Shown here in pieces: positions 33,410 to 43,441 of a stretch of DNA of 64,000 nucleotides. The first letter of the stretch is position 1. Each line of letters starts with the position of its first letter. Source of the DNA: Alishewanella tabrizica (GTDB taxonomy: Bacteria > Pseudomonadota > Gammaproteobacteria > Enterobacterales > Alteromonadaceae); assembly GCF_014652375.1 (NCBI RefSeq), contig NZ_BMYR01000007.1, forward strand, positions 124,001 to 188,000. Direction: 5' to 3'. The translations under genes and the position numbers were made by a program. The notes below the pieces were generated by a model. That model had not been told where the DNA came from, did not search any database, and worked only from the letters and a program-made list of their open reading frames with translations.

Positions 33410-34577
33410 GCTTTAATTCCACGAGTATTTTACTGGCGACATCGTTAAGACTGACTTCGGCGTCCATTAGACCCGCAGCAGCAATAGCTTGAGGCATACC
33501 ATACACCACGCAGCTGGCTTCGTCTTGCGCCCACACCGTGGCGCCTTGTTGTTTAAGCAACCGCGCCCCTTCGCGTCCATCCGAGCCCATACCCGTTAAC
33601 ACGATAGCCAGCACTTTATCGTTAAATACTCTGGCCGCTGTCGCGAAGGTAATATCAACACTGGGTTTAAACGTTATGCGCGGTGAATCGTCTTCTTTGA
33701 TACGCAGTCTAGCTTGGCCTTCAGTTCCTTCAACCAGCATTTGCTTGCCGCCAGGAGCGAGATACGCCACGCCAGGGCGCAGTAAATCATTATCTTCCGC
33801 TTCTTTAATTTCAATTTGCGATAAGGTATTTAAACGCTGGGCAAAAGCGCCGGTAAAGGCTGCCGGCATATGCTGAATTAAAATAATAGGTAATGGGAAG
33901 GTCGCTGGTAACGCCGTGAGAATTCGCTGCAACGCCACTGGACCTCCTGTAGAGGTACCAATCGCAACCAGTTTGTACTCTTTACCGCTGGCGATAGAAC
34001 TACTACGAACAGACATCGGGGCCCGTTCTGAGAGCTTTGGCCGCTCTAACATACTGCGTGCAGTTAACGATTTATTTCCTTCTGCAAGGGCACGCACAGT
34101 GTCGCTCGCTGAGCGGGTGGTTACACTGCTGGTACTGCGAGCCAATGCCGAACTGCTAAAGGTACTGCGGCCTAATGGCCGGCGCCGAGCAACAGCTCGC
34201 ACACGTTCCCGCAACACGTCAGCGGCTTCATGTTTGTCACGCGCAATATCTTCAAATTTTTTCGGTAAAAAATCTACCGCTCCCGCATCAAGCGCATCTA
34301 AGGTGGCTTTCGCGCCTTCGTGCGTTAATGAAGAGAACATTAAAATTGGAATCCGCTGCACTTTCATGATTTCACGTACCGCGGAAATGCCATCTAAAAT
34401 CGGCATCTCGATGTCCATGGTAATGACATCCGGCTTTAGCGCCAGTGCTTTATCAACGGCTTCGCGGCCATTATTGGCGGTATCGATAACGTCCAGTTCG
34501 GGATCTGCCGACAGTATCTCGGTTAAGCGCCGCCGAAAAAAACTGGAATCGTCTACAATCAATACTTTAATTGCCAT
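33402..34577 (-). CDS. cheB: Chemotaxis methylesterase CheB
   Basis: Removes methyl groups from receptor glutamates, with feedback through CheA phosphorylation. The 391-residue protein has an N-terminal receiver domain (1-125) with D10, D11 and phospho-acceptor D55 ([11 protein letters not shown]). A Ser/Arg-rich linker of about 70 residues (135-200) follows, then the C-terminal esterase with catalytic S209 (GTSTGGP), H236 (QHMP) and D333 (MGSDGREG). The linker is longer than in E. coli CheB (349 residues in all). It follows cheA by 11 bases and overlaps motC. Confidence 0.96.
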   Translation of the reverse strand: MAIKVLIVDDSSFFRRRLTEILSADPELDVIDTANNGREAVDKALALKPDVITMDIEMPILDGISAVREIMKVQRIPILMFSSLTHEGAKATLDALDAGAVDFLPKKFEDIARDKHEAADVLRERVRAVARRRPLGRSTFSSSALARSTSSVTTRSASDTVRALAEGNKSLTARSMLERPKLSERAPMSVRSSSIASGKEYKLVAIGTSTGGPVALQRILTALPATFPLPIILIQHMPAAFTGAFAQRLNTLSQIEIKEAEDNDLLRPGVAYLAPGGKQMLVEGTEGQARLRIKEDDSPRITFKPSVDITFATAARVFNDKVLAIVLTGMGSDGREGARLLKQQGATVWAQDEASCVVYGMPQAIAAAGLMDAEVSLNDVASKILVELKHG

Positions 34578-34588
34578 GCATTACTCGC

Positions 34589-36775
34589 TTAACCATGTAA
34601 TTTCTTAAACTGCTCAAGTTTAATTTTCGATTTTTTGGCATAATGTTTTAACAAATTAGGCACATCGAGAATCAGCGCAATGCCGCCATCAGAGGTTATT
34701 GTTGCGCCCGCCATGCCAGGTGTTCCTTGCAATAGCGCATCTAACGCTTTGATAACCACTTCTTCTTGGCCAATTAATTGATCCACCACAAAGCCGACTT
34801 GCTGCGTTCCAATTTGCACAATAACCACATGCCCCTGCTCTTTGCGTAGCTTTTTATCCGAGCCTTTTACTAGCCAATGCTCTAAATAAAACAGCGGAAT
34901 GGCTTTATTGCGAACCACAATGGTTAACTGTCCATCAACAATATTGCATTTTGCCAAATCGAGGTGGAATATCTCGTTTACGCCTGCAAGGGGAAGCGCA
35001 AACGTTTGTTTGCCCACCATGACCATTAAGGTTGGTAATATTGCCAAGGTCAACGGCACTTTAATTTCGAGCAGTGTGCCTTCACCCAATTTAGAGCTGA
35101 TATGCACTGTTCCATTGAGCTGGGTAATTTTGGTTTTCACCACATCCATACCCACACCACGGCCTGAAATATCAGAAATTTGTTCTTTGGTCGAAAAGCC
35201 CGGTGCAAATATCAAGTTAAAAGCATCCGTATCCGACATTCTGGCGGCCATGTCGTGATCAATAACACCGCGTTTAATCGCAATATTTTTCAGTTTTTCA
35301 GGATCCATACCGGCACCATCATCTTGGATGGTTAACAAGATATGATCGCCTGCTTGCGTCGCGGCAAGCTTAACAATACCCGTACGTGGTTTGCCTGCGG
35401 CTTGTCGTATATCAGGTAATTCAATACCGTGATCTACCGAGTTGCGCACTAAGTGCACTAATGGATCCGCTAGGGCCTCTACTAAGTTTTTATCTAAATC
35501 GGTTTCTTCGCCTTCTAGCACCAAATCAATGTCTTTCTTTAATGCCCGCGCTAAATCGCGCACAACACGTGGGAAGCGACCAAATACTTTTTTGATGGGC
35601 TGCATGCGGGTTTTCATCACCGCACCCTGAATATCCGCCGTCACGACATCTAGGTTAGCAATGGCTTTGTTCATCTCTTCATTTTGCGCCGTGCCTGATA
35701 AACTAACCAATCGGTTACGCACGAGCACCAATTCGCCTACCATGTTCATGATCTGATCAAGACGCTTGGTGTCGACCCTAACGGTTGTTTCTGCAACAAC
35801 GGCATTTGCTGCACCAGCTTTGTCTGCCGCAGCAGGCATAACGGGGGTTTCAGTCGCTTTTGCTGGTATTGAAGCCGGTGCCGCAACCGGCGCAGGTGGC
35901 GTTGCACGTTCATTATCGGGTTTAGCAGCCACAACTGGGGCTTGCCCTTTACCGTGTAATTGATCCAATAATGCTTCAAACTCATCATCAGAAATTTCAT
36001 CATTATTAGATGCAGCAGTTGGCGCAGGCGCTGTTGCTGCTGGCGTGGCAGTAGTGGGTGCTGGTGTTGCAACAGGTTCGGTTTTAAAGCCACCTTTGCC
36101 ATGCAACTGATCTAAAATGGCTTCAAATTCATCATCGGTAATATCATCGCTTGCTGCCGTGCTGGCGGCAGGCGGAGTAGCAACCACCTTGGCATTCTGT
36201 CCAGGCGCTTTGCTGCCATGTAATTCATCGAGCATACGCTCAAATTCATCTTCAGTTATGCTACCAACATCCTCAGATGAAGATGAAGTTGCGGCTGGCG
36301 CAGCAGCAGCAGGCGCCGCAGCTTGAACCACAACAGGTGTGGGCTCGGGAGCTTTTGTTGCCCCTGGCGCCACTTCACCTGCCACCTCTGGCTCACTGTA
36401 ATGATGTAAAGCAGCAAGAAGCTCTGGCGCAGCCGGTGTCAACGGCTGTTTCGCCTTAACTTCGTTAAACATTTCGTTAATCGCATCGAGCGATTGCAAA
36501 ATGGTATCCATTAATTCAGACGTGATACTGCGTTTACCCGTGCGCAAGATATCAAAAACGTTTTCTGCACCATGGCAGGCATCAACAAGTTCAGTTAAGG
36601 ATAAGAAGCCGGCACCACCTTTAACCGTGTGAAAGCCACGAAAAATGGCATTTAACAGGGCCGCATCTTGTGGATTATTCTCCAGCTCAACCAGCTGCTC
36701 TTGTAACAGCTCCAAAATTTCGCCGGCTTCCACCAGAAAATCCTGAAGAATATCTTCATCCATATCAAAACTCAT
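34589..36775 (-). CDS. cheA: Chemotaxis histidine kinase CheA with a triple linker motif
   Basis: Central kinase of chemotaxis, 728 residues. The HPt domain has phospho-His H49 (FHTVKGGAGF). A long Ala/Pro-rich linker (about 125-330) replaces a clear P2 domain. Then come the dimerisation helix (TKRLDQIMNMVGELVLVRNR), the ATPase with NSVDHGIE, DDGAGMD and GRGVGMDVV, and the CheW-like regulatory domain. The linker contains three near-copies of a 15-residue acidic motif, DDEFEAxLDQLHG-like, at 173-187, 212-226 and 261-275. In Vibrio the CheA region between P1 and P3 (the LID) binds ParP; since parC and parP lie in the same operon, these motifs are good candidates for that contact, which is inference. 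Confidence 0.96.
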   Translation of the reverse strand: MSFDMDEDILQDFLVEAGEILELLQEQLVELENNPQDAALLNAIFRGFHTVKGGAGFLSLTELVDACHGAENVFDILRTGKRSITSELMDTILQSLDAINEMFNEVKAKQPLTPAAPELLAALHHYSEPEVAGEVAPGATKAPEPTPVVVQAAAPAAAAPAATSSSSEDVGSITEDEFERMLDELHGSKAPGQNAKVVATPPAASTAASDDITDDEFEAILDQLHGKGGFKTEPVATPAPTTATPAATAPAPTAASNNDEISDDEFEALLDQLHGKGQAPVVAAKPDNERATPPAPVAAPASIPAKATETPVMPAAADKAGAANAVVAETTVRVDTKRLDQIMNMVGELVLVRNRLVSLSGTAQNEEMNKAIANLDVVTADIQGAVMKTRMQPIKKVFGRFPRVVRDLARALKKDIDLVLEGEETDLDKNLVEALADPLVHLVRNSVDHGIELPDIRQAAGKPRTGIVKLAATQAGDHILLTIQDDGAGMDPEKLKNIAIKRGVIDHDMAARMSDTDAFNLIFAPGFSTKEQISDISGRGVGMDVVKTKITQLNGTVHISSKLGEGTLLEIKVPLTLAILPTLMVMVGKQTFALPLAGVNEIFHLDLAKCNIVDGQLTIVVRNKAIPLFYLEHWLVKGSDKKLRKEQGHVVIVQIGTQQVGFVVDQLIGQEEVVIKALDALLQGTPGMAGATITSDGGIALILDVPNLLKHYAKKSKIKLEQFKKLHG

Positions 36776-36790
36776 CTGCAGACACCTCTG

Positions 36791-37543
36791 TTAAAAACCT
36801 AAGCTCGACAGTAAATCGTCAACGTCGTCTTGGCCAGTTACCACATCATTGCGCTCAGCAGCATCAATAATTGGGCCTTCAGCTGTTACCGCAGTTTTGG
36901 GTTTGCTTTTCACTGATTTTTGTTCAAGTACTTTAGGATTAGCATTACCAAACGCAGTTAACAAACCAATTAAACTTTCTTCAACCTCACGCACTAACTC
37001 AATTACACGCCGTAAAATCTGACCCGTAAGATCTTGATAATCCTGTGCCATCAATACGTCAGTTAATAGGTTATTTAATCGTGCTGACTCGGCCACAGTG
37101 TGTTGTAAAAAACCGTCTATGCCATGGCAAAGTGTTTTGAATTCTCCCAGCGCTAGATCACGGGTCATCAGTTTTTGCCATTGTGGCATTAAGGTGTGTA
37201 ATTGACCGCTAATACTATCTGCAATGGGTAAGCACGACTCAACCGCATCCATTGTGCGGTTTGCAGCTTGCTCTGTCATATCAATAACATGATTAAGACG
37301 CTTTTTAGCGTCAGGAATATCTTCTTGGATAATATTGTTTAAAGAGGGATCAAGTTGGAAATTATTAAGCGAGTCGTGTAGTTGTCGGGTAAGCTTGCCA
37401 ACTTCGGCGAAGAGCTCTGTCGAACCGGGTAATCCGAGCTGTTGCACTAATTGATTGGCAATGTCTTGCTCGCCCATCTCTAGCAGTTGAACGAGCTCCT
37501 TAGCTTGTTCAAGCGTAATTAATGGTGCCGAAGATGCAGGCAT
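36791..37543 (-). CDS. cheZ: CheY-P phosphatase CheZ
   Basis: Speeds dephosphorylation of CheY-P. The 250-residue, mostly helical protein contains the active-site helix region LMAQDYQDLTGQILRRVIELV, with the catalytic Gln in DLTGQ, and ends in the CheY-binding peptide DDVDDLLSSLGF. Length is slightly above E. coli CheZ (214). It lies between cheY and cheA, 25 and 15 bases away respectively. Confidence 0.95.
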   Translation of the reverse strand: MPASSAPLITLEQAKELVQLLEMGEQDIANQLVQQLGLPGSTELFAEVGKLTRQLHDSLNNFQLDPSLNNIIQEDIPDAKKRLNHVIDMTEQAANRTMDAVESCLPIADSISGQLHTLMPQWQKLMTRDLALGEFKTLCHGIDGFLQHTVAESARLNNLLTDVLMAQDYQDLTGQILRRVIELVREVEESLIGLLTAFGNANPKVLEQKSVKSKPKTAVTAEGPIIDAAERNDVVTGQDDVDDLLSSLGF

Positions 37544-37568
37544 GGCTTAACTCCTTTTATAAGGCGGC

Positions 37569-37952
37569 TTAACCAAGCCGCTCAAATACTTTAGCCAGTT
37601 TTTCCTGTAGAGTGGCAGCAGTAAAGGGTTTAACGATATAACCATTTACGCCCGCTTGCGCCGCAGCAATAATTTGTTCTTTCTTTGCCTCGGCAGTAAC
37701 CATAAGTACTGGAATGTGCTTAAGCTTCGCATCAGCACGAATTGCCCGCAGTAAATCGATCCCTTGCATACCGGGCATGTTCCAGTCGGTTACCACAAAA
37801 TCAAAATCGCCATTTTGTAGCATAGGCAATGCCGTACTACCGTCATCCGCTTCTGAAATATTGGTAAACCCAAGATCACGTAACAGGTTTTTGATGATGC
37901 GTCTCATTGTCGAAAAATCATCGACCACGAGAATTTTCATATTTTTATCCAA
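37569..37952 (-). CDS. cheY: Chemotaxis response regulator CheY
   Basis: Single receiver domain of 127 residues that binds FliM when phosphorylated. Acidic pocket D11/D12, phospho-acceptor D56 ([12 protein letters not shown]), then VTAEAKKEQ and the conserved Lys in [11 protein letters not shown] are all present. I chose a TTG start at 37952 ([12 protein letters not shown]): GGAGG lies five bases upstream and Shewanella and Vibrio CheY begin the same way. The ATG at 37940 is 17 bases from that site. It follows fliA closely. Confidence 0.95.
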   Translation of the reverse strand: MDKNMKILVVDDFSTMRRIIKNLLRDLGFTNISEADDGSTALPMLQNGDFDFVVTDWNMPGMQGIDLLRAIRADAKLKHIPVLMVTAEAKKEQIIAAAQAGVNGYIVKPFTAATLQEKLAKVFERLG

Positions 37953-37994
37953 AGTCCCCTCCGAAGAGCAAGTCATCCCAGCATTTAGGATACA

Positions 37995-38714
37995 TTACAA
38001 CCAAGCCTGCATTCGGGCTTTTAACCGCACCAATGCCTGACTATGAATCTGACTGATACGGGACTCACTGACATCCAGTACCGCCCCAATCTCTTTTAAA
38101 TTTAATTCATCATTATAATACAGTGACAGAACTAATGCTTCGCGTTCGGGCAAACTACTAATGGTTTTTGCCAAGGTGTCGTTAAAGGCATCATTCGCTT
38201 GCTGCTGATAAAGCTGATCGGTATCGACATCATCTGCGGTGACCAACACATCTTCAGAGATGCCAAGATCTTCAATACCAATAATACGACCTGAACTTAC
38301 ATCACTTAACATATGATGATATTCATCTAATGATATAGCAAGTTTTTCTGCAACTTCATAATCTTTTACATCACGACCCAGCTCAGCTTCCAATTCGGCA
38401 ATGGTATCAGCGATTAATCTCGCATTTCTGTGAACAGATCGTGGCGTCCAATCGCCACGGCGTATTTCATCCAGCATAGAGCCGCGAATACGAATACCTG
38501 CAAAGGTTTCAAAACTCGCGCCTTTTCCACCATCAAAATTTTTCGCGGCTTCAATTAAACCAATCATGCCCGATTGTATCAAATCGTCCACTTGCACACT
38601 GGCTGGCAGACGTGCCAGTAAATGATAGGCAATACGTTTAACTAGCGGGGCATGTCGCTCCACTAGTTGTTGCATGTGATCTATACCACCATAAGCGGCC
38701 AGCTTGCTGTTCAC
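37995..38714 (-). CDS. fliA: Flagellar sigma factor 28
   Basis: Directs RNA polymerase to late flagellar and chemotaxis promoters. The 239-residue protein has region 2 (HAPLVKRIAYHLLARLP, DDLIQSGMIGLIEAAKNF), region 3 (PRSVHRNARLIADTIAELE) and region 4 helix-turn-helix (LNLKEIGAVLDVSESRISQIHSQ). Length matches E. coli FliA (239). It sits between flhG and cheY as in other polar flagellates. Confidence 0.96.
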   Translation of the reverse strand: MNSKLAAYGGIDHMQQLVERHAPLVKRIAYHLLARLPASVQVDDLIQSGMIGLIEAAKNFDGGKGASFETFAGIRIRGSMLDEIRRGDWTPRSVHRNARLIADTIAELEAELGRDVKDYEVAEKLAISLDEYHHMLSDVSSGRIIGIEDLGISEDVLVTADDVDTDQLYQQQANDAFNDTLAKTISSLPEREALVLSLYYNDELNLKEIGAVLDVSESRISQIHSQALVRLKARMQAWL

Positions 38715-38722
38715 AGGTCCCC

Positions 38723-39589
38723 CTATTCAGACTGAGGCTGCACTAACTGCTCCAGGAAAAACTCCAGGTGCCCAGACGCGTTAACCGGTAATGGCCATTT
38801 CGCGGCTTTTAATGCTAACGTTTTTATAGCCATACTGGCGGGTGTTGTTGGAAATGCTTCGATAAACGCTTTTTGTTTGCGGGCCGCTTTGCGTACATTT
38901 TCATCATGCGGCACGGTCGCGACCAACTCTAAACTGACATCTAAAAACCGATCGGTAACGCGCGTCAATTTAGCAAATAATTCTTGGCCTTCTTTCAGGC
39001 TACGCACCATATTGGCGACAATCTTAAATTTTTCAACAGCATGATCGCGGCTAAGAATTTTCATTAGGGCGTACGCATCGGTAATCGACGATGGCTCATC
39101 ACAGACCACAACGAGTACATCCTGCGATGCCCGTGAAAAACTCAGCACCATGTCTGAAATTCCTGCAGCGGTATCCACTAACAACACATCTACCGCGGTC
39201 TGTAACTCGCTAAAAGCACGGATAAGGCTGGCATGCTCCACCGACGAGAGTTCCGTCATATTCTGGCTACCCGAGGTTGCTGGAACAATTTTTATCCCAA
39301 AAGGCCCCTCTACCAAAATATCGTCTAAAGTGGCGGTTCCTGCCAGTACATGCGATAAATTTCTTTCAACACGTAACCCTAGCATGACATCACAATTTGC
39401 CAAACCCAAATCGGCATCGAGCACCATCACTTTTTTACCCAGTTGGGCCAGTGCCATCGCCAGATTAAGCGTGACGTTAGTTTTACCCACGCCACCTTTA
39501 CCACCGGTTATGGAAATCACTTTTACCATCTGTTTCTTCATTTGTCTTAGGCCACTGGCTTGATCATCAGCTAATTGATTATTAGGCAT
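38723..39589 (-). CDS. flhG: Flagellar number regulator FlhG (FleN)
   Basis: MinD-type ATPase that limits flagellar number and antagonises FlrA. The 288-residue protein has the Walker A box GKGGVGKT (30-37), switch and Walker B regions (VMVLDADLGLANCDVMLGL, VDVLLVDTAAGIS), and an N-terminal activation-helix-like segment (DDQASGLRQMKKQ, 8-20) typical of FlhG. The start codon overlaps the end of flhF by eight bases. Confidence 0.95.
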   Translation of the reverse strand: MPNNQLADDQASGLRQMKKQMVKVISITGGKGGVGKTNVTLNLAMALAQLGKKVMVLDADLGLANCDVMLGLRVERNLSHVLAGTATLDDILVEGPFGIKIVPATSGSQNMTELSSVEHASLIRAFSELQTAVDVLLVDTAAGISDMVLSFSRASQDVLVVVCDEPSSITDAYALMKILSRDHAVEKFKIVANMVRSLKEGQELFAKLTRVTDRFLDVSLELVATVPHDENVRKAARKQKAFIEAFPTTPASMAIKTLALKAAKWPLPVNASGHLEFFLEQLVQPQSE

Positions 39590-41042
39590 AGGCGGCGTCT
39601 ACTCGTGTTGTGTCGTCTTGATACCATTGATGCGCCGGTGCACTGTGTTGCTGTCTTAATTGTTCCGCTTCTTGCACGAGCGCACTGGCTTCGGCAATAC
39701 GAATATCTTCTGGCACGCGTTGACCATGCGTAAGATAACTGACTGGCAACGCATTTTGGATTGCCACGTTAATCACCTCACCTAAACTTAAACATTCGTC
39801 TAACTTGGTGAAAATACACCCCGCTAAACCAATGCGTTTAAACTGTTGCACGCTTTCTTGCATAACTTTAGCTTGCGCTGTTGCAGACAATACCAGATAA
39901 CTTTTTATTTTAACACGAGAATTATGTACTAAAGACGCGAGTTTTTCGGCTAAACGCAAATCACGCTGACTCATGCCCGCCGTATCAATTAAAATAAGCT
40001 TACGTTGTTGCAATTGATTCAACAATAACGATAACTCTTCGCTGTCTTTCGCCTGCTTCACAGGACAACCAATAATACGACCAAAGGTTGCCAATTGCTC
40101 AAAGGCCCCAATGCGGAAGCAATCGGTGGTAATTAAGGCAACTTGATCCACACCATGACGTTTAGCAAAACCAGCCGCCAGTTTTGCTACCGTCGTTGTT
40201 TTACCGACACCCGTTGGACCAACCAATGCAATCACCCCACCACGACGTAAAATGTCATCGTTGGTGGTGTTTAACTGACCCGCTAATAATTCCAGCGCGG
40301 TATCCCAAGCGTCAGCCGCATTTAAATCGTCTGGCATAAAGCAAGCTAATTGATCGGCAATTTGCTCTGATAATCCCAACTGTTGTAAATTTTCGATAAC
40401 TAATGCCCGAACCGGCTCGCGACGGGCGAGATCTTGCCACATTAACCCCGATACCTGATGCTGCAATAACTGACGCATCGACAGCATTTCAGTTTGCATT
40501 TTTGCAAATTGCTGTTGCATCAATTGGGCTTGCGCTTGTTGAGCTTTGCTTAGCTCTTGCCATTGTGCTGATGAACCTGCGGCATTGCCAGAATTTTGAC
40601 GTTCAAACTGCGGCGCTTTACTCACTGCGGGCTCTGACTGTGATGCTCTGGCATTAACCGAATTGTTTGCTGCACGATTTATGGCGCTGTTTTGGCTGCT
40701 ATTTTGGGTATTGCTCGGTTCACGCCCTTGTTGTTTTATCATTTGCCGGGCCAGTAATGCGCGTAATGAATCTGCCGGCTCGTTATCAGCCTCATCATCG
40801 ACTTTAATACTCAGCCTAGGCTCTGCGCGTTTCGATGCAGGGGTAATATCTTCGACCACAGCCTTAGCTGCCGTGGCTTGGCGCGGTATGGCTGCCGCAG
40901 GCTCGGCATCAATGGCCGCCACAATTTCGACCCCTTCGGGGACTTTTTTATTCGATAAAATAATAGCATCGGGTCCGAGGAACTCTTTGACTTCTGCCAG
41001 GGCGCTGCGCATATCTTTGGCAACAAAGCGTTTTATTTTCAT
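39582..41042 (-). CDS. flhF: Polar flagellum placement GTPase FlhF
   Basis: SRP-type GTPase that sets the polar flagellation site. The 486-residue protein has an N-terminal B domain (MKIKRFVAKDMRSALAEV, FLGPDAIILSNKKV), a long Gln/Ala/Ser-rich linker (about 50-190), an NG domain with the P-loop GPTGVGKT (275-282), LIDTAGMSQRD, and FTKLDECLSLG as the guanine-specificity region. It starts nine bases after flhA. Confidence 0.96.
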   Translation of the reverse strand: MKIKRFVAKDMRSALAEVKEFLGPDAIILSNKKVPEGVEIVAAIDAEPAAAIPRQATAAKAVVEDITPASKRAEPRLSIKVDDEADNEPADSLRALLARQMIKQQGREPSNTQNSSQNSAINRAANNSVNARASQSEPAVSKAPQFERQNSGNAAGSSAQWQELSKAQQAQAQLMQQQFAKMQTEMLSMRQLLQHQVSGLMWQDLARREPVRALVIENLQQLGLSEQIADQLACFMPDDLNAADAWDTALELLAGQLNTTNDDILRRGGVIALVGPTGVGKTTTVAKLAAGFAKRHGVDQVALITTDCFRIGAFEQLATFGRIIGCPVKQAKDSEELSLLLNQLQQRKLILIDTAGMSQRDLRLAEKLASLVHNSRVKIKSYLVLSATAQAKVMQESVQQFKRIGLAGCIFTKLDECLSLGEVINVAIQNALPVSYLTHGQRVPEDIRIAEASALVQEAEQLRQQHSAPAHQWYQDDTTRVDAAYA

Positions 41043-41051
41043 GAGTTACTC

Positions 41052-43163
41052 CTAGTTCGACTGGCCGATCACACTAACAATGCGAATTTGTTTATCATCG
41101 GGTATCTCTTGATAAGACAATACCCGTAATCCTGGAATAGTGTATTTCACGAATCGTGCCATAACCGAGCGTAAAATTCCTGACGTTAGCATAACGGCAC
41201 TTTCGCCACTCAGTTCTTGGTTCTGATGCGCCTCTTGCAACGATTGCTGAATGCGATCAGCGAGGCCAGGTTCAATGCCCGCGCCATCATTACCGGCCGC
41301 CTGCATAGATTGATGTAACATTTGCTCCAGCTCTGGGGCAAAGGTAATGACTGGGATCTCTTGTTTACTACCAACCACTTCTTGCACAATTAAACGACGC
41401 AAGGCAATTCGGCATGCCGCCGTGAGCACATCCACATCCTGACTTTTAGCACCATACTCCACCAGTGTTTGCACAATAGTGCGCATATCTCGAATCGGCA
41501 CCCCTTCATGCAGCAAGTTTTGCAACACTTTGACAACCGTAGTTAATGGCAACGTATCTGGTACAAGGCCTTCAACTAATTTGGGTGAGTGTTTCGCTAG
41601 CATATCCAACAGGTTTTGTACTTCTTCATGCCCTAACAAGCTAGCAGCATGGTTAGTGAGTATTTGGCTTAAATGCGTTGCTACTACTGTGGCGGCATCG
41701 ACTACGGTGTAACCCAAGGTTTGCGCATGCTCACGCTGATCTTTACTGATCCATACTGCATCAAGGCCAAAGGCAGGATCTTTGGTAGCGATACCTTTTA
41801 CAGTGCCAAACACTTGACCAGGATTGATCGCTAATTCATTGTCGTGGCGTAATTCGCCCTCGCCATTCGTTACCCCCATCAGCGCCACCCGATAACTATT
41901 GGGTTCTAAATCTAAATTGTCTCGAATATGCACGGGAGGAATGAGAAAGCCTAATTCTTGTGATAATTTCTTACGCACCCCTTTAATACGATTTAGTAAT
42001 TCCCCCCCCTGCGCTTTATCAACCAGCGGGATCAGTCTATACCCCACCTCTAAGCCAATGGTATCTACGCCATGCACATCGTCCCAGCCAATTTCTTTTA
42101 CCGCATTCGATTCAGCTTTTGGTTGGCCACTTGTGGCGTTGCGCGGCTGAATTAACGCTGTGGCTTTGGCGGTGGCTAATTTTTTAATGTACCAGGCTAG
42201 GCCACCTAAAATGGCTGCGAGAGTTAAAAACGCAAAATGCGGCATACCAGGTACAATACCCATCAAGGTCATTACGCCCGCTGCAACCACTAACACATGC
42301 GTGTTATCACCTAATTGGCTCGCCATTTGGTTACCTAAATCACCCTCTTTATTTTGGCGGGTAACAATAATTGCCGTGCCAATAGAGAGTAATAATCCAG
42401 GAATTTGCGCCACTAAACCGTCACCAATCGTCAGCAGCGTATAAATCTCCATGGCCTCACCAAAGCCCAATCCGTGCTGCATCATGCCGATAAATAAGCC
42501 GCCAATCAGGTTAATCAGCAAAATCACAATACCGGCAATGGCATCCCCTTTTACAAATTTACTGGCACCGTCCATCGAACCATAAAAGTCGGCTTCACTG
42601 GTCACTTCTTCGCGCCGGGTGCGTGCCTCATCTTGGGTAATTAATCCCGCATTTAAATCGGCATCAATTGCCATTTGTTTACCGGGCATCGCATCTAAGG
42701 TAAAACGGGCAGATACTTCGGCGATACGCCCAGCACCCTTGGTCACCACCACAAAGTTGATAATAATAAGAATTAAGAAGACAACAATACCTACGGCGTA
42801 GTTACCCCCTATAACCACAGAACCAAAGGCTTCAATAACTTTTCCCGCTGCATCGCCCCCATTGTGCCCTTCTAGCAACACCACGCGGGTACTGGCCACA
42901 TTTAAGGCTAAGCGTAAAATGGTTGCCACTAACAACACGCTTGGAAAGATGCCAAAATCTAGCGGCCGTCTGGTATACACCGTAACTAATAACACCACCA
43001 GCGCCAGCGCAATATTGAACGAGAACAACACATCGAGCATTAAAGGGGGCAAGGGTAATACGATCATGGCCAGAGCAGCCACAATTAAAATGGGCGTGCC
43101 AATCCCTTTTAAATGCTGTAAATGCGATTTATCAAACTTGCTTAAAAACAACGGTAACTGCAT
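41052..43163 (-). CDS. flhA: Flagellar export gate protein FlhA
   Basis: Major membrane subunit of the flagellar type III export gate, 703 residues. Eight hydrophobic segments fill the first half, with the conserved cytoplasmic loop DAMPGKQMAIDADLNAGLI between them. The second half is the soluble domain that binds chaperones, with IPPVHIRDNL and the conserved closing QEIPDDKQIRIV. Unlike in many clusters, it is not directly after flhB: a 670-base stretch with an opposite-strand gene intervenes, and flhA has its own sigma-54-type promoter. Confidence 0.97.
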   Translation of the reverse strand: MQLPLFLSKFDKSHLQHLKGIGTPILIVAALAMIVLPLPPLMLDVLFSFNIALALVVLLVTVYTRRPLDFGIFPSVLLVATILRLALNVASTRVVLLEGHNGGDAAGKVIEAFGSVVIGGNYAVGIVVFLILIIINFVVVTKGAGRIAEVSARFTLDAMPGKQMAIDADLNAGLITQDEARTRREEVTSEADFYGSMDGASKFVKGDAIAGIVILLINLIGGLFIGMMQHGLGFGEAMEIYTLLTIGDGLVAQIPGLLLSIGTAIIVTRQNKEGDLGNQMASQLGDNTHVLVVAAGVMTLMGIVPGMPHFAFLTLAAILGGLAWYIKKLATAKATALIQPRNATSGQPKAESNAVKEIGWDDVHGVDTIGLEVGYRLIPLVDKAQGGELLNRIKGVRKKLSQELGFLIPPVHIRDNLDLEPNSYRVALMGVTNGEGELRHDNELAINPGQVFGTVKGIATKDPAFGLDAVWISKDQREHAQTLGYTVVDAATVVATHLSQILTNHAASLLGHEEVQNLLDMLAKHSPKLVEGLVPDTLPLTTVVKVLQNLLHEGVPIRDMRTIVQTLVEYGAKSQDVDVLTAACRIALRRLIVQEVVGSKQEIPVITFAPELEQMLHQSMQAAGNDGAGIEPGLADRIQQSLQEAHQNQELSGESAVMLTSGILRSVMARFVKYTIPGLRVLSYQEIPDDKQIRIVSVIGQSN

Positions 43164-43201
43164 GGAAGACCTGACAATCTATTGGCGGACAATCAGATAA
43201 A

Positions 43202-43217
43202 GCAAAAAGTGTTCCAG
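43202..43217 (-). promoter_or_regulatory. Sigma-54 promoter of the flhA operon
   Basis: On the minus strand CTGGAACACTTTTTGC has GG and GC separated by exactly ten bases, close to the consensus TGGCAC-N5-TTGC. It lies 38 bases upstream of the flhA ATG and could drive flhA-flhF-flhG-fliA and the chemotaxis genes beyond. Confidence 0.8.
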
Positions 43218-43296
43218 TAGCAGTAAAACAACACGATTAGACTACTCTTTTAAACCGCCCCGCTTTCAAATCGCTACGCTTTCGCATCACTAAACT

Positions 43297-43356
43297 TTTA
43301 AATCCAAAGTATTTAAATCCAAAGTATTTAAATCCTAAGCGTTTAAATCAACACTT
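43297..43356. repeat. Tandem 15-bp AT-rich repeats between flhA and the small secreted protein gene
   Basis: TTTAAATCCAAAGTA is present twice exactly (43297 and 43312). A third copy changes to TTTAAATCCTAAGCG and a fourth to TTTAAATCAACACTT. The array lies upstream of both divergent genes, in what should be promoter territory of the small secreted protein gene. Confidence 0.85.
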
Positions 43357-43441
43357 TTTAAATAGTTACACAGATCAGAAAAATTCAGCAGGCATTAAGT
43401 TAGAAACTGCTAAAAAGCGTTTATAGTAAAAGGAGTATTTT

